Notes: generated by a model not told the origin, from the sequence alone. Counted from the stretch's first letter, positions 1 to 8,612 are shown. The stretch: 64,000 nucleotides of DNA from DATLLN01 sp963797175 (GCA_963797175.1 CAWCOL010000007.1:186001-250000), one strand, 5' to 3'. Numbers and translations: made by a program.

Positions 1-126
1 CGCCGGTTCGGCGAGCCCGAGGAGATCGCGGACGCGGTCACCTTCCTCTGCTCGACCCGCGCGGCGTACATCAGCGGGATCACGGTGCTGGTGGACGGCG
101 GGCTCGCGAAGGGGCTGCTGAGCTGA
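1..126 (+). CDS. SDR-family oxidoreductase, C-terminal 41 residues (5' truncated)
   Basis: The window opens inside this gene. The remaining 41 residues show the classical end of a short-chain dehydrogenase: a GEPEEIA segment, then SGITVLVDGG, which in the family lies near the cofactor and closes the Rossmann fold. The catalytic Tyr and Lys lie upstream of the window. The stop codon TGA (124-126) overlaps the ATG of the next gene by one base (TGATG), so the two are translationally coupled and probably act in one pathway. The substrate cannot be judged from this fragment. Confidence 0.85.
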   Translation, partial: RRFGEPEEIADAVTFLCSTRAAYISGITVLVDGGLAKGLLS

Positions 127-1076
127 TGCGTGGGATCGTGGTGCACGAGCTGGGTGCCACGCCGGTCTTCGGCGACCCGCCCGATCCGGTGCGCGGCCCC
201 GGCAAGGCGCTGATCGAGATGTGCGCGGCAGGGATCAACCCGGTCGACCTGACAATCGCCTCGGGCTCGTTCTACGGCGGCCATCCGCCGCTGCCGTTCG
301 TGCCCGGACGCGAGGGCGTCGGGCGGGTGATCGAGGGCGAGCGGTTCGCCACCGGGACGCGGGTGTACGCGCTCATGTCTGACGGCTCGATGGCAGAGCG
401 GTTCACCTCGGGCGAGCCGGTGATGTGGGCGCTGCCCGATGGCGACGACGACGCGGTCGCGGCGGCGCTGGGCATCGCCGGGTGCGCGGGCTGGACTGCC
501 GTCGAGTGGCGCGGTCGCATAGCTCAGGGAGACAACGTGCTGGTGCTGGGGGCGACCGGCACGGTCGGCATGGTGGCGGTGCAGGCCGCCCGGCTGCTGG
601 GCGCGGCGCGCGTCGTCGCCGCCGGCCGCGACGCGGGTCGGCTGGAGCGCTGCCTCGAACTGGGCGCCGACACCGCCGTCCACCTGGGCGAGGTCGACGA
701 CCTGGCGGAAGCGTTCCGCGATGCCTTCCCCGACGGCCCGCCGAACCTGGTCGTCGATCCGCTCTGGGGCCCGCCGGCGCTGGCGGCGATGGCCGTCGCG
801 GCGCCCGGGATGCGGCTGGTCAACCTCGGCCAGTCGGCCGGCGCCGAGGTCTCGCTGAGGTCGGCCGCCGTGCGCGGCAAGCGGCTCGACATCCTCGGCC
901 ACTCGGTGTTCGAGACGCCGATCGACGAGATGGCCGCCGCCCACCGGACGATGATCGAGCACGCCCGTGCCGGTCGGCTCCAGGTCGACATCGACGTCTA
1001 CCCGCTCGAGCGCGCCGCCGAGGCGTGGGACCGCCAGCGCACCGGCACGCACCGCAAGCTCGTCGTCACGTCCTAG
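126..1076 (+). CDS. MDR-family NADPH:quinone/enone oxidoreductase
   Basis: A 316-residue medium-chain dehydrogenase/reductase of the zinc-independent quinone oxidoreductase type. The N-terminal GroES-like half includes the AAGINPVDL segment (about 34-42). The nucleotide-binding LGATGTVG motif is at about 141-148, as in NADPH-binding MDRs. No structural zinc cysteine cluster is visible. It is coupled by a one-base overlap to the SDR gene before it, which suggests a two-enzyme reduction or oxidation step. Its stop overlaps the stop of the convergent decarboxylase gene (1073-1076). The substrate is unknown. Confidence 0.85.
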   Translation: MRGIVVHELGATPVFGDPPDPVRGPGKALIEMCAAGINPVDLTIASGSFYGGHPPLPFVPGREGVGRVIEGERFATGTRVYALMSDGSMAERFTSGEPVMWALPDGDDDAVAAALGIAGCAGWTAVEWRGRIAQGDNVLVLGATGTVGMVAVQAARLLGAARVVAAGRDAGRLERCLELGADTAVHLGEVDDLAEAFRDAFPDGPPNLVVDPLWGPPALAAMAVAAPGMRLVNLGQSAGAEVSLRSAAVRGKRLDILGHSVFETPIDEMAAAHRTMIEHARAGRLQVDIDVYPLERAAEAWDRQRTGTHRKLVVTS

Positions 1077-2275
1077 AGAACCAGCGCACGCGCGTGCGGC
1101 CGCAGGCAGTGGGTGCTGCTCATCGCCTGGTGGTAGCCGCCGACGTCCATCATCGCCAGGATGTCGCCCTCCCGGACATCGGGCATCTCGTGGCCCTCGG
1201 CGAACAGGTCGTCGCCCTCGTTGATGTGCCCCGCGACCGTCACCGCAGCGGCAACAGGGGCGTCCACGGCACGGCACAGCACGATGTCTGGTGAGACGCC
1301 GTAGACGAAGCGGTCGGGCATCACGTTCCAGCCCGCGTCCAGGCCGACGAACGTCGTGCCCAGCCGGTCCTCCACCGTAATCGCCTCGCACAGCAGGATC
1401 GCGGCGTCCTTGACCAGGAAATCGCCCGGCTCGCAGCCCACGGCGACGTCCAGGGGACCGAGATGGCGGGCGAGCACGGCGGCGTACGCGTCCAGGTCGA
1501 GGGGGCGCTCCCCCGGCGCCTGCGGCACGCCCAGGCCGCCGCCCGTGTTGACCTCGCGGATCGGGCAGCCGGCCTCGACCAGCCTGCGCGCCAGCGCCGC
1601 GGCCCGCTCCACCGCCTGCTCGAAGCCGGGCAGGCCGTCGTCGAGGAAGCCGTCCCCGACGTGGATGTGCACGGTGTCGATCGTCAGCCCATGCCCACGG
1701 GCGATGGCGACCGCCTCGTCCAGCCCCTCCTCGTAGATGCCGAACTTGGTCGGGCGATCGCCGCTGTACAGCGTCTCGCCGCCACCGCCGTAGGCACCGC
1801 CCGCGCGCGGGTTGACCCGCAACCCGACCGCGGTGCCCGGGGCGCGGCGACCGTAGCGGCGCAGCTGGCTGAGCAGGTCGAGGTTCATGTGCACTCCGCT
1901 CGGCACCAGCACGTCGAGGTCGCGGTCGGAGACGTTGGTGCCGGTGAAGCTGATCTCGCCGGGTGAGAACCCCTCCGCCAGTGCGAACTCGACCTCGCCC
2001 GGGGAGCTGGCGTCGATGCCCACGCCCAGCCCGCGCAGCACCTCGAGGATCTCGGGCGCGCGGTTCGCCTTGAGCGCGAAGCGGACGGTCGGGCGCAGCC
2101 CCGCGCCGGCCAGCGCGTCTCGCAGCGCGGTCGCCTTCGCGGTCACCCGGCCCAGGTCGTAGACGTAGAGCGGCGTCCCGTGCTCGCGGGCCAGTCCCTC
2201 GGCGTCGCGGCCGGCGATGCGCAGCCGGCCGCCGTCGATCGCAAGCCCATCGCGCAGCCAGAAGAACCGGCTCAT
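1073..2275 (-). CDS. Fold-III PLP decarboxylase (LysA/Orn-DAP family), atypical active site
   Basis: A 400-residue member of the alanine-racemase-fold decarboxylases (diaminopimelate, ornithine and arginine type). The PLP lysine sits in FALKAN (K69), HIHVGDG matches the family's cofactor-phosphate region, and EPGDFLVKD replaces the usual EPGR segment. The C-terminal CESGD motif, whose Cys completes the partner active site in LysA, reads NEGDD here, so true lysA activity is doubtful. The ATG start at 2275 overlaps the stop of the upstream SDR gene (ATGA), which fixes this start over longer in-frame versions. The family is clear; the substrate is not. Confidence 0.85.
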   Translation of the reverse strand: MSRFFWLRDGLAIDGGRLRIAGRDAEGLAREHGTPLYVYDLGRVTAKATALRDALAGAGLRPTVRFALKANRAPEILEVLRGLGVGIDASSPGEVEFALAEGFSPGEISFTGTNVSDRDLDVLVPSGVHMNLDLLSQLRRYGRRAPGTAVGLRVNPRAGGAYGGGGETLYSGDRPTKFGIYEEGLDEAVAIARGHGLTIDTVHIHVGDGFLDDGLPGFEQAVERAAALARRLVEAGCPIREVNTGGGLGVPQAPGERPLDLDAYAAVLARHLGPLDVAVGCEPGDFLVKDAAILLCEAITVEDRLGTTFVGLDAGWNVMPDRFVYGVSPDIVLCRAVDAPVAAAVTVAGHINEGDDLFAEGHEMPDVREGDILAMMDVGGYHQAMSSTHCLRPHARALVL

Positions 2276-3042
2276 CAGTAGGCCATCCAGCCGCCGTCGA
2301 CCATCAGGTTGATCCCGCTCACGTAGCTGGCCTCGGTCGCCAGGAACGCAACGGCCGAGGCGACGTCCTCGGCGCGGCCCAGCCGGGCAAACGGCGTCCG
2401 CGATCGCACGTACGCGAGCCCGGACTCGTCGGCGCTGAGATCGCCGGCGGCGCCGGTGACGATCTTGCCGGGTGCGACCGCGTTGCAGAGGATCCCCTGT
2501 GGGCCGTAGTCCACGGCGATCTGTCGCGTCATCTGCACCAGGCCGCCCTTGCTCGTCGTGTAGCCGAAGTGCCCTGGGCACGCGACCATCCCGTGCTGAG
2601 AGGTGATGTTGACGATGCGCCCACGGGCGTCGCCGACCAGCGGCTGGGTCAGCATCTGCCGCACCGCCGCGCGGGACAGCAGGTACGGCCCGCGCAGGTT
2701 GACGGCCATGATCGCATCCCAGTCCGCGGGCTCGGTGTCGAGCAGCGACTTGGAGCGAACGCCGGCGATCGCCGCGTTGTTGACGACCACGTCCAGCGAG
2801 CCGGTGCGGCGCACGGCCTCGTCGACGAGAGATTGGCAGTCGCCTTCGGAGGCAACGTCGGCGTCGACGTGCACGGCGCTGCCGCCACGGCTCTCGATCA
2901 GGGTGGCCGTCGGCTCACCGCCGGTGATCGGGTCGCGGCGCACGTCGGCCAGGACGACGTCGAATCCATCGTCCGCGAGGCGCACCGCGATCGCCCTGCC
3001 GATGCCCGACGACGCCCCCGTCACGATCGCGCTGCGGCTCAT
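2275..3042 (-). CDS. SDR-family oxidoreductase
   Basis: A 255-residue classical short-chain dehydrogenase. The TGASSGIG cofactor motif lies at about 8-15, the NNAAIAG motif is in the middle, and the catalytic serine and YTTSK (Tyr-x-x-x-Lys) follow, ending with SGINLMVDGG. The start at 3042 is preferred over an ATG four codons upstream because GGGAGG lies at the right distance before it. The stop overlaps the decarboxylase start by one base, so the two form an operon. It is divergent from the TudS-like gene at 3075. It probably oxidises or reduces an intermediate linked to the decarboxylase product, which is inference. Confidence 0.9.
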   Translation of the reverse strand: MSRSAIVTGASSGIGRAIAVRLADDGFDVVLADVRRDPITGGEPTATLIESRGGSAVHVDADVASEGDCQSLVDEAVRRTGSLDVVVNNAAIAGVRSKSLLDTEPADWDAIMAVNLRGPYLLSRAAVRQMLTQPLVGDARGRIVNITSQHGMVACPGHFGYTTSKGGLVQMTRQIAVDYGPQGILCNAVAPGKIVTGAAGDLSADESGLAYVRSRTPFARLGRAEDVASAVAFLATEASYVSGINLMVDGGWMAY

Positions 3043-3062
3043 TTCGCCTCCCATCCCGCTTG

Positions 3063-3068
3063 TAGACT
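3063..3068 (+). promoter_or_regulatory. -10 box TAGACT, leaderless start
   Basis: TAGACT ends six bases before the ATG at 3075 and no Shine-Dalgarno sequence precedes that ATG. Transcription would begin at or next to the start codon. Confidence 0.55.
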
Positions 3069-3074
3069 GACCGG

Positions 3075-3617
3075 ATGCCCGGTGTCGCCTTCGTCGCCCA
3101 CTGCCTGCTCAACCAGAACTCGAAGACGGACGGCGGCGCCCGCTGCCCCGGCGTCTACTCGCCCCTGGTCGAGGAGCTTCGCGAGCGCGGGTGGCGGATC
3201 GAGCAGATGCCCTGCCCCGAGCTGGCCTTCACCGGCCTGCACCGCTTCTGGGCGGTCAAGGAGCAGCTCGACACCACCGCGTACCGCCGCCACTGCCGGC
3301 GCATCGCCGCGGCCGTCGCGGGCGCGATCGAGGTGCACGTGCGCCGCGGCGACGATGTGATCCTGGTCGGCATCGAGGGCAGCCCCTCGATGGGCGTCCA
3401 CATCACCAGCTCCGACCCGAAGCGCGGCGGCAGGCCGGAGTGGCCGGACGACGCCTCCGAGCTGTCGCCCGGCAGCGGGATCTTCATGGAGGAGATCACC
3501 GCCGAGCTCGCCGAGCGCGGGATCGACGCTCCGCGGGCGATGGGCATCTCGCACCAGCTCCCCGATTTCGATCCAGCCGCCGAGCGGGTCGCGCTGCGCG
3601 CGCTGATGGACGGCTAG
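3075..3617 (+). CDS. TudS/DUF523-like putative desulfidase
   Basis: A 180-residue soluble protein. Conserved-looking cysteines occur in AHCLLNQNS (C10), ARCPGVYSPL (C24) and QMPCPELAF (C47), followed by GIEGSPSMGVH and a closing GISHQLPDFD segment. This layout resembles the TudS-related (DUF523-like) proteins, some of which bind a 4Fe-4S cluster and remove sulfur from thiouracil-type substrates. The assignment rests on motif recognition only. The next gene starts at the base after the stop codon, so the pair is probably co-translated. The substrate is unknown. Confidence 0.6.
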   Translation: MPGVAFVAHCLLNQNSKTDGGARCPGVYSPLVEELRERGWRIEQMPCPELAFTGLHRFWAVKEQLDTTAYRRHCRRIAAAVAGAIEVHVRRGDDVILVGIEGSPSMGVHITSSDPKRGGRPEWPDDASELSPGSGIFMEEITAELAERGIDAPRAMGISHQLPDFDPAAERVALRALMDG

Positions 3618-3962
3618 GTGGACGGCGACCTGCGCGGGTTCCGGGTGGCGCTGGTGGCGGGCGAGCTGCTGAACCCGGCCGCCGGTGGGCTGGACGCGCT
3701 GGCCGTGCTCCAGGACGAGGACTGGGGCGCGATCCAGCTGCCCGCGGCGGACTATCCCGACGAGGTCGCCGGCCCGCTGCTCGACCAGGCCGCCGAGCAG
3801 GCCGAGGAGTTCTCCCGCCACGGCTACCGGCTCGCCGTGGTCGGCTCGCACCCCGGGCTGGCCGAGGCGCTCGCCCGCTACGGCGTCGCCCAGCCGCCCG
3901 CGCTCGATCCGGCCGACGCCGGCGAGCTGCGAGCCTTCCTGGCCGGCGCTGCAGGGGAGTGA
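3618..3962 (+). CDS. Hypothetical protein, partner of the TudS-like gene
   Basis: A 114-residue predicted soluble protein with a GTG start directly after the upstream stop codon (no gap). It is rich in Ala, Leu, Glu and Asp, has no signal peptide, membrane segment or cysteine cluster, and shows an alternating helix/strand pattern (FRVALVAGELLNPAAGG, YRLAVVGSHPGLAEALARYG) reminiscent of a small Rossmann-like fold. I do not recognise a family. The tight linkage suggests it is a subunit, substrate-handling partner or regulator of the TudS-like protein. Confidence 0.65.
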   Translation: MDGDLRGFRVALVAGELLNPAAGGLDALAVLQDEDWGAIQLPAADYPDEVAGPLLDQAAEQAEEFSRHGYRLAVVGSHPGLAEALARYGVAQPPALDPADAGELRAFLAGAAGE

Positions 3963-4008
3963 GCGCTTCTCGTCTCGGATGCGACGCCGGTCGTGCAACG
4001 CCAGTATT

Positions 4009-4014
4009 TTGACA
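4009..4014 (+). promoter_or_regulatory. -35-like TTGACA before the SMP-30 gene
   Basis: An exact TTGACA stands in an AT-rich patch about 45 bases before the GTG start at 4058. The -10 region at 17-base spacing is poor, so this is only a candidate. Confidence 0.3.
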
Positions 4015-4057
4015 CACCACTTCTGGGGCGGAAGCCTCCGACCGAAAGGATTGTGCC

Positions 4058-4918
4058 GTGGAAGGGACGCTGCTCGCCTCGAACCTTGGATTCCCCGAAG
4101 GCCCCGTGATCATGAGCAACGGCTCCGTCGTTCTCTGTGACGGAAACACCGGGGAGCTGCTCCGGTGGAAGGACGGGGCGATGTCCACCTTCGCCACCAC
4201 CGGCGGATCGCCGTGGGGCGCGGTGCTGGGCAGCGACGGCGCGATCTACGTCACCCAGGGTGGGAACGTGCCCGGCAGCCCCGACCAGAGCGCCGTGGCC
4301 GGCATCCAGCGCGTCAGCACGGACGGGTCGGTGGAGCTGCTCTCCGCGGCCATCGGCGGCTACGACCTGGCCGGTCCCAACGACCTCGCCTTCGGTCCCG
4401 ACGGCCGGCTGTGGTTCACCGACTCGGGCACGGAGCAGGACGATCGCTTCGAGGTGCGGGCGCCGGGCCGGCTGTTCGTGCTCGACTCGACCGGCGGCGA
4501 GTTCGTGATGGAGCGGCCTGAGGTGTACCCCAACGGCATCGCGTTCGACGCGCAGGGGCGGATGTACTGGACCGAGTCCATGGGTCATCGCGTCTGCCGG
4601 CTCGACGACGGCACGGCGACCACCTTCTGCCAGCTCAGCGACGACCACGTCCCCGACGGCATGGCGTTCGCGGCCGACGGCCGCGCGTTCGTCTGCACCA
4701 CCATCTCGGGCGGCGTCACGGTGTTGTCCGCGGAGGGCGAGGTGCTGGAGGAGATCGTGCTCGGCCAGCACGCCACCAACTGCATCTTCGACGGCCCGAC
4801 GCTCTACGTGACGGCCACCGCGGTGGCGGAGATCCACGCCGACCAGCGCACCGGCACGTTCTGGAGCGTCGAGACCGACGCGACGGGCGGGCTGCCGCTG
4901 CTTCCCGGCCGCCTGTAG
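4058..4918 (+). CDS. SMP-30/gluconolactonase-family beta-propeller hydrolase
   Basis: A 286-residue protein of the SMP-30/gluconolaconase/LRE family, whose members are six-bladed propellers that hydrolyse sugar lactones or related esters with a divalent metal. The metal-site motifs are present in order: FPEGPV near the N-terminus (Glu), GPNDLAFGPDG in the middle (Asn), YPNGIAFD (Asn) and VPDGMAF (Asp). There is no signal peptide, so it is probably cytosolic. The start is GTG at 4058 with AAAGGA about eight bases upstream. It stands alone and ends four bases before the convergent gene. The exact substrate cannot be told. Confidence 0.85.
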   Translation: MEGTLLASNLGFPEGPVIMSNGSVVLCDGNTGELLRWKDGAMSTFATTGGSPWGAVLGSDGAIYVTQGGNVPGSPDQSAVAGIQRVSTDGSVELLSAAIGGYDLAGPNDLAFGPDGRLWFTDSGTEQDDRFEVRAPGRLFVLDSTGGEFVMERPEVYPNGIAFDAQGRMYWTESMGHRVCRLDDGTATTFCQLSDDHVPDGMAFAADGRAFVCTTISGGVTVLSAEGEVLEEIVLGQHATNCIFDGPTLYVTATAVAEIHADQRTGTFWSVETDATGGLPLLPGRL

Positions 4919-4921
4919 GCG

Positions 4922-6103
4922 CTAGCTGTAGTGGAGGATCAGGGTGCCGCTCTCGGTCCAACCGACGGCCCACAGATTCTGCGGGCCGAGGGCGGCGATC
5001 CCCGCCACCACGGTGTAGGCGCCGTCGTGGGGGTCGACATCGGGTGGGAGCCCGGCGGTCCATGATGTTCCGTCCCAGTGCTCAAACAATCCTTCGCCGT
5101 CGGCGTCCTGGAAGTCCGCGCTGCCGACGGCCCACACGTCGGCACTGCCTGGCACGGTCGTAGCGTTCGTGAGGTAGGAGGCGATTGTGCCCGGGTACAG
5201 ACCGAGCGTCTGACCTGTCCAGCTGGCACCGCCCGCCCAGTTCGCGACGTACGGAAGAAGCCCGCTGGGCCCTCCGGGGTCGGTGTAGCGCACGGCGCCC
5301 ACACCCCAAAACCCGGCCGACGTCGCGGCCATGCGCCCGACCGGCTTGACGGCCGCGGGCGCGTCCGTCACCGTCCACACGCCGTCGTCGTCGGTGGCGA
5401 CAAACCTGTACCCCGAGCCGTTCACGGTGGCGTGTCCGAGGGCGACCAGCCTGCTGGTGCCGGGCACGCGGGCGAGCACGGTGAGACGCTCGCCAGTGGC
5501 GCCTTCGATGTGCGGCAGCGCAGCCGACCTCCATGCCGTGCCGTCCCACTGGTAGAGCCGCCCGTTGGCAAGCGTCCACGCGCTCGTCGGGGAGGTGGCG
5601 GCGACGACCTCCAGCGCCAAGTTGCGGTGCGGTTTGCTCGCCAGCTTTGTGGTCTGCCACGACGAGCCGTTCCAGATCAACGCCAGGGGCTGCCACAGAC
5701 CAAACTTGTTCACGTGGTAGCCGACCGCGGCCGCGAACGAGGTCGAGTAGGCGCTGACCGCGTCCAGGCGATCGCCTCGGCCCTGACTCGGACTCGGAAC
5801 CAGCGCCCAATGCCCGCCGCTGAGCAGCGCCGTCACCGTCTGCCCCTTCTCAGTGCCACCGACCGCCCATACCTGCTTCGCCCCCGGGACGGCCGCAGCG
5901 GCACGCAGCATCGTGCCTGCTCCCAGCGCGTCGGGGCTGACAACCACCTTCCAGGAGGGCCCGGTGGCGCGGGCGATGGCCGCATTGCCGACGACGATGA
6001 CCGCCAGCCCCGTCAAGGTGGCGATGAAGAAACCGCAGGCGAGGATACGTCGGAGCACAGTCGCCGCGGGGAAGCGTGCCGCGGGACGGGTGGGCGTTGC
6101 CAT
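4922..6103 (-). CDS. Membrane-anchored or secreted propeller-like protein with WAVG repeats
   Basis: A 393-residue protein. After a basic stretch, a hydrophobic segment (about residues 14-38, ILACGFFIATLTGLAVIVVG) acts as a signal peptide or membrane anchor. The rest contains recurring blades with an xVWAVGG/S/W motif preceded by an Ala-Pro-Gly turn, plus W-x-G-T-x-W units (WDGTAWRS, WDGTSWTA), the look of a beta-propeller. The start at 6103 places the basic region directly before the hydrophobic segment; a longer reading adds 39 unlikely residues. The function is unknown and the location is probably outside the membrane. Confidence 0.75.
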   Translation of the reverse strand: MATPTRPAARFPAATVLRRILACGFFIATLTGLAVIVVGNAAIARATGPSWKVVVSPDALGAGTMLRAAAAVPGAKQVWAVGGTEKGQTVTALLSGGHWALVPSPSQGRGDRLDAVSAYSTSFAAAVGYHVNKFGLWQPLALIWNGSSWQTTKLASKPHRNLALEVVAATSPTSAWTLANGRLYQWDGTAWRSAALPHIEGATGERLTVLARVPGTSRLVALGHATVNGSGYRFVATDDDGVWTVTDAPAAVKPVGRMAATSAGFWGVGAVRYTDPGGPSGLLPYVANWAGGASWTGQTLGLYPGTIASYLTNATTVPGSADVWAVGSADFQDADGEGLFEHWDGTSWTAGLPPDVDPHDGAYTVVAGIAALGPQNLWAVGWTESGTLILHYS

Positions 6104-6243
6104 CGTGGGACCGACCCTACACAACAGGTGAGGCGTGGGCCTCTCCGGCGTGGCATGATATGTTACGAATGTTGCAAGCGGGTGGGCCGGATGGGGCTCG
6201 CACCACGCGGCCCATGTCACGGCTCTCAGGAAGGACGGCTGCC

Positions 6244-6597
6244 GTGGGCCTGTTGGGAGCGATCCGCATCTGGAAGGTGGGAGCGCTGCTTGCGGTCGGC
6301 GCGCTCGCCGTCATCACCGGTTTCATGCTTCACGGGACGCCGAGCCACATCACCTACGCGTACGGCGTTGAGGCCGACACCAGCTCGATGCACCCGGTCG
6401 ACTACGCGATCCTGGGCCTGCGCCTGGTTGGCGGCCTGGTGCTCATTCTCGGCGTGCTCGCGGCGATCGCCTATGCCCGGGGCGAGATGAACCTGCCGGA
6501 CGAGGCGCCACCGCACTCTCGAGTCCACGACGACCGCTTCCAGGAGCTCGGCGGCGGGTCAGACCGCCAGCGAGACGGCTACATCCCGCCCTTCTAG
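6244..6597 (+). CDS. Small two-helix membrane protein
   Basis: A 117-residue protein with two hydrophobic segments, around VGALLAVGALAVITGFML and LRLVGGLVLILGVLAAIAYA, separated by a short polar loop and followed by a charged C-terminal tail. The GTG start at 6244 is chosen because AGGAAGGA lies eight bases before it; the in-frame ATGs upstream lack such a site. No family is recognised. It is divergent from the propeller protein at 4922-6103 and convergent with the next gene. It probably sits in the cytoplasmic membrane with its tail in the cytosol. Confidence 0.7.
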   Translation: MGLLGAIRIWKVGALLAVGALAVITGFMLHGTPSHITYAYGVEADTSSMHPVDYAILGLRLVGGLVLILGVLAAIAYARGEMNLPDEAPPHSRVHDDRFQELGGGSDRQRDGYIPPF

Positions 6598-6612
6598 GCG
6601 GCGCAACAACGT

Positions 6613-6628
6613 CACCGGCAGGCCGGTG
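6613..6628. terminator. Short inverted repeat between convergent genes
   Basis: CACCGGC-AG-GCCGGTG forms a perfect 7-bp stem between two genes pointing at each other, a fitting place for a two-way terminator. There is no T tract, so this is a weak call. Confidence 0.35.
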
Positions 6629-6645
6629 GCGATGGGTGATCCGCC

Positions 6646-7629
6646 TCAGCACAGCTCCACGCGCCCGCCCGACTCGAGTGCGCGCTCGCAGGCCAGCGCG
6701 ACCGCGAGCGTCCGCGCCGCGTCCCCGGGTCGGCAGAACACCCGGTCGCGGTCACCGCGCTCCACGGCCTCCAGGAAGCCCGCGATCGAGCGCGCCATCG
6801 GGTCGCCGTGCACGGCCTCCACGGCCGAGCCGCGCGAGCGCCCGCTGATCCGGAACCGCTCGGGGCCCAGCTCGAGGGCGAGGGTGGCGTCGGGGGCGAC
6901 GATGTCGGCCGCGTACAGCTCGGGCTGGTCGTCGCGCGTCCACGCGGAGTGGATCGTGCCGAGCGCGCCGTCCCGGAAGTGCAGGAGCAGCACGATCGTG
7001 TCGTCGATGGACGCGTCGCCGTCCTCCTGCGCGAGCGGCACTCTGCCTGCGACCGCCTCGACCGCCGCCACCTCGCCCGCGAGCGCACGCTGGAGGTCGA
7101 TGTGGTGGCTGCCCCGCTCCAGGATCTGCCCGCCGCCCTGCGCCTGGTCGACGAACCACGGCCGCCCGGCGACCGGGCCGAAGTTGCGGCCCACCAGCAG
7201 CGCCACCGGCTGTCCGGCCAGCGCGTCGCGCGCGGCGTCCAGCAGCTCGCTGGCGTGCCACTGATAGCCGACGGCGCAGACCGCGTCCGACCGGGCCGCG
7301 GCCGCGACGATCGCCTCCGCATCCTCGGCGGTGCGGGCGATCGGCTTCTCCAGGTAGACATGGACGCCGGCCGCGAGCGCTGCCACCACCGGCGCGCGGT
7401 GGTGCAGCGGCGGCGTGCACACCCACAGCGCGTCCAGGCGCTCACGCACGAGCATCTCCTCCCACCCGCTGTACGCGGCAGCGCCGCGAGGTCCCGCGAT
7501 GCCCCGGCAACGCTCCATCGAGAGGTCGCAGACCGCCACCAGTTCGACATCCGGTGCGGCATCCAGGGCTGGGACGTGGACACGGGCGATCCAGCCGCCG
7601 CCGACGAGGCCCACGCGCAGCGGCACCAC
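6646..7629 (-). CDS. Gfo/Idh/MocA-family oxidoreductase
   Basis: A 327-residue protein with the N-terminal NAD(P)-binding signature VGLVGGGWIARVHVPAL (about 6-22) and the EKPIA motif (about 95-100), whose lysine is catalytic in the Gfo/Idh/MocA family. The C-terminal half is the alpha/beta substrate domain. Such enzymes oxidise or reduce sugars, inositols and related carbonyls. The start is GTG at 7629, two bases after the stop of the upstream MDR gene, so translation is probably coupled. The substrate is unknown. Confidence 0.9.
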   Translation of the reverse strand: MVPLRVGLVGGGWIARVHVPALDAAPDVELVAVCDLSMERCRGIAGPRGAAAYSGWEEMLVRERLDALWVCTPPLHHRAPVVAALAAGVHVYLEKPIARTAEDAEAIVAAAARSDAVCAVGYQWHASELLDAARDALAGQPVALLVGRNFGPVAGRPWFVDQAQGGGQILERGSHHIDLQRALAGEVAAVEAVAGRVPLAQEDGDASIDDTIVLLLHFRDGALGTIHSAWTRDDQPELYAADIVAPDATLALELGPERFRISGRSRGSAVEAVHGDPMARSIAGFLEAVERGDRDRVFCRPGDAARTLAVALACERALESGGRVELC

Positions 7630-7631
7630 CG

Positions 7632-8612
7632 TCAGGACTCCGTCGCGGGGCCGACCTCGAGCAGCACCTTGCCCAGCTTGCCCGGCTCGCCGACGTAGTC
7701 GAGCGCGTCCGCCGCGTCATCCAGGGGGAAGACGCGATCGACGATCGGCGCGATCGCACCGGTCGCGAGCAGCGGCACGACCCGCCGTCCGAACGCCTGC
7801 ACGAGCGCGCCCTTCTCTTCGGCCGGCCTCGTGCGGAGCGTGGTGCCGAACAGCCGGGCTCGGCGCTGCATCAGCTCGCGGAGCTCGATCGAGACCTGCT
7901 CGCCCGGTTTCGAGCCGACCACCACCAGACGGCCGCGACGGGCGAGCGCGGTCATGTTCGCCGTCATGTTGGGCGCGCCGACCAGCTCCAGGATCACGTC
8001 CGCGCCGCCCAGTTCGCCGACCCGGCGGAAGGACGCCTCGGCATCGCCGGTGTCGGCGCCCAGCCCCTCGACCCGGGCGCGGTGCTGATCCGATCGTACG
8101 CTCGCCACCACCGTCGCACCCATCGCGTGGGCGATCTGGACGGCCGCGGTGCCGACGCCGCCGCTGGCGCCGTTCACCAGCAGCACATCGCCCGACACCA
8201 GCCCGGCCTGCATCACGATCGCGTCGAACGCGGTCAGGAACGCCTGCGGGGTCGCAGCCGCGGCCTGGTCGTCGAGCGCCTCGGGCACCCGCACCACCTC
8301 GCGTTCGTTGGCAACCACCCGCTCGGCGTAGCCTCCGCCGCCGACGAGTCCGAACGCACGGTCACCGACCGCATGAGCCGTGACGCCATCGCCCACAGCG
8401 ACAACGCGGCCGGCCGCCTCGAGACCGGGCACGTCCTTGGGCGATCCCGGCGGCACCGGATGCTTGCCCTCGCGCTGGAGCACGTCGGCCGGGTTGACAC
8501 CCGCGTAGCGCGGCGCGAGCACCACCTCGAACCGCCCCGGCGCCGGATCCGCCCGGTCCTCGACGGCGACGACCTCGCGGCCGCCGACGCCGGTGAAGAC
8601 AACGCACCTCAT
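7632..8612 (-). CDS. MDR-family NADPH:quinone oxidoreductase
   Basis: A 326-residue zinc-independent MDR enzyme. N-terminal landmarks are RYAGVNPADVLQREG and PGLEAAGRVVAVGDG, and the cofactor motif NGASGGVGTAAVQIAHAMG lies in the middle. The ATG at 8612 is preferred over one eight codons upstream because it overlaps the TGA of the upstream deacetylase gene (ATGA). It is the middle gene of a coupled run from 9972 down to 6646. It most likely reduces an enone or quinone-like compound with NADPH; the true substrate is not evident. Confidence 0.88.
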   Translation of the reverse strand: MRCVVFTGVGGREVVAVEDRADPAPGRFEVVLAPRYAGVNPADVLQREGKHPVPPGSPKDVPGLEAAGRVVAVGDGVTAHAVGDRAFGLVGGGGYAERVVANEREVVRVPEALDDQAAAATPQAFLTAFDAIVMQAGLVSGDVLLVNGASGGVGTAAVQIAHAMGATVVASVRSDQHRARVEGLGADTGDAEASFRRVGELGGADVILELVGAPNMTANMTALARRGRLVVVGSKPGEQVSIELRELMQRRARLFGTTLRTRPAEEKGALVQAFGRRVVPLLATGAIAPIVDRVFPLDDAADALDYVGEPGKLGKVLLEVGPATES

